A stretch of DNA of 22,886 nt. Source: an uncultured Collinsella sp. (GTDB lineage: Bacteria; Actinomycetota; Coriobacteriia; Coriobacteriales; Coriobacteriaceae). Each line of letters opens with the position of its first letter. The first letter of the stretch is position 1. Location of the stretch: NCBI GenBank assembly GCA_959602875.1, contig CAUGVQ010000025.1, positions 1 to 22,886 on the forward strand. The letters are read 5' to 3'. Position numbers and translations under genes: made by a program. Positions 21,464 to 22,886 of the stretch are shown here, in pieces. Below the pieces are notes generated by a model. The model did not search any database. It saw nothing but the letters and a program-made list of their open reading frames with translations, and was not told where the DNA came from.

Positions 21464-22886
<1,423 letters not shown>

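Overview
The window is a 22.9-kb piece of a high-GC bacterial chromosome. Gene content and style suggest a Coriobacteriia member close to Collinsella: GC-rich housekeeping genes, an anaerobic ferredoxin protein, degraded AlbA-2 and AAA-ATPase-like genes, a GroEL ending in GGMY. This is a judgement from reading; no database search was possible. Almost all core genes are on the minus strand.

Left part (1-5390): an accessory, defence-like region of lower GC. It holds a broken AlbA_2 (Schlafen-type) gene on the minus strand, an intact plus-strand fusion of an ABC-type ATPase to a DUF4435/Toprim-like domain (the architecture of single-gene PARIS anti-phage systems), an AAA_14/DUF4143 ATPase, and an AT-rich cassette with one HEPN-like gene. 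Two diverged direct repeats of about 134 bp flank the cassette. Each ends exactly in the last 12 bp of guaA, so the 3' end of guaA looks like an integration or recombination site.

Middle part (5379-12630): housekeeping genes. guaA diverges from a type I asparaginase. Then come a small XRE regulator, a DUF1648-like membrane protein, the ribosome-associated ATPase ychF, a multi-cluster ferredoxin protein and two adjacent SpoVA-like membrane proteins, odd for a lineage not known to sporulate.

Right-centre part (12686-19631): a probable catabolic locus. A four-gene minus-strand operon encodes a class II (fuculose-phosphate type) aldolase, a FucO-like iron alcohol dehydrogenase, an MtnA/eIF2B-like sugar-1-phosphate isomerase and a YfcC/DcuC-type carrier. 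A divergent DeoR-family regulator borders it, followed by a nucleoside phosphorylase and a purine-type phosphoribosyltransferase. Together they could split a nucleoside, salvage the base, and turn the (deoxy)pentose 1-phosphate into DHAP plus a short aldehyde that is reduced to an alcohol. The phosphorylase and phosphoribosyltransferase promoters both carry helically spaced TGAC repeats, suggesting a shared regulator.

Right end (19632-22886): a frameshifted AAA-ATPase-like/PD-(D/E)XK gene, an 85-bp terminator-like inverted repeat, and the 3' 87% of groL running off the window.
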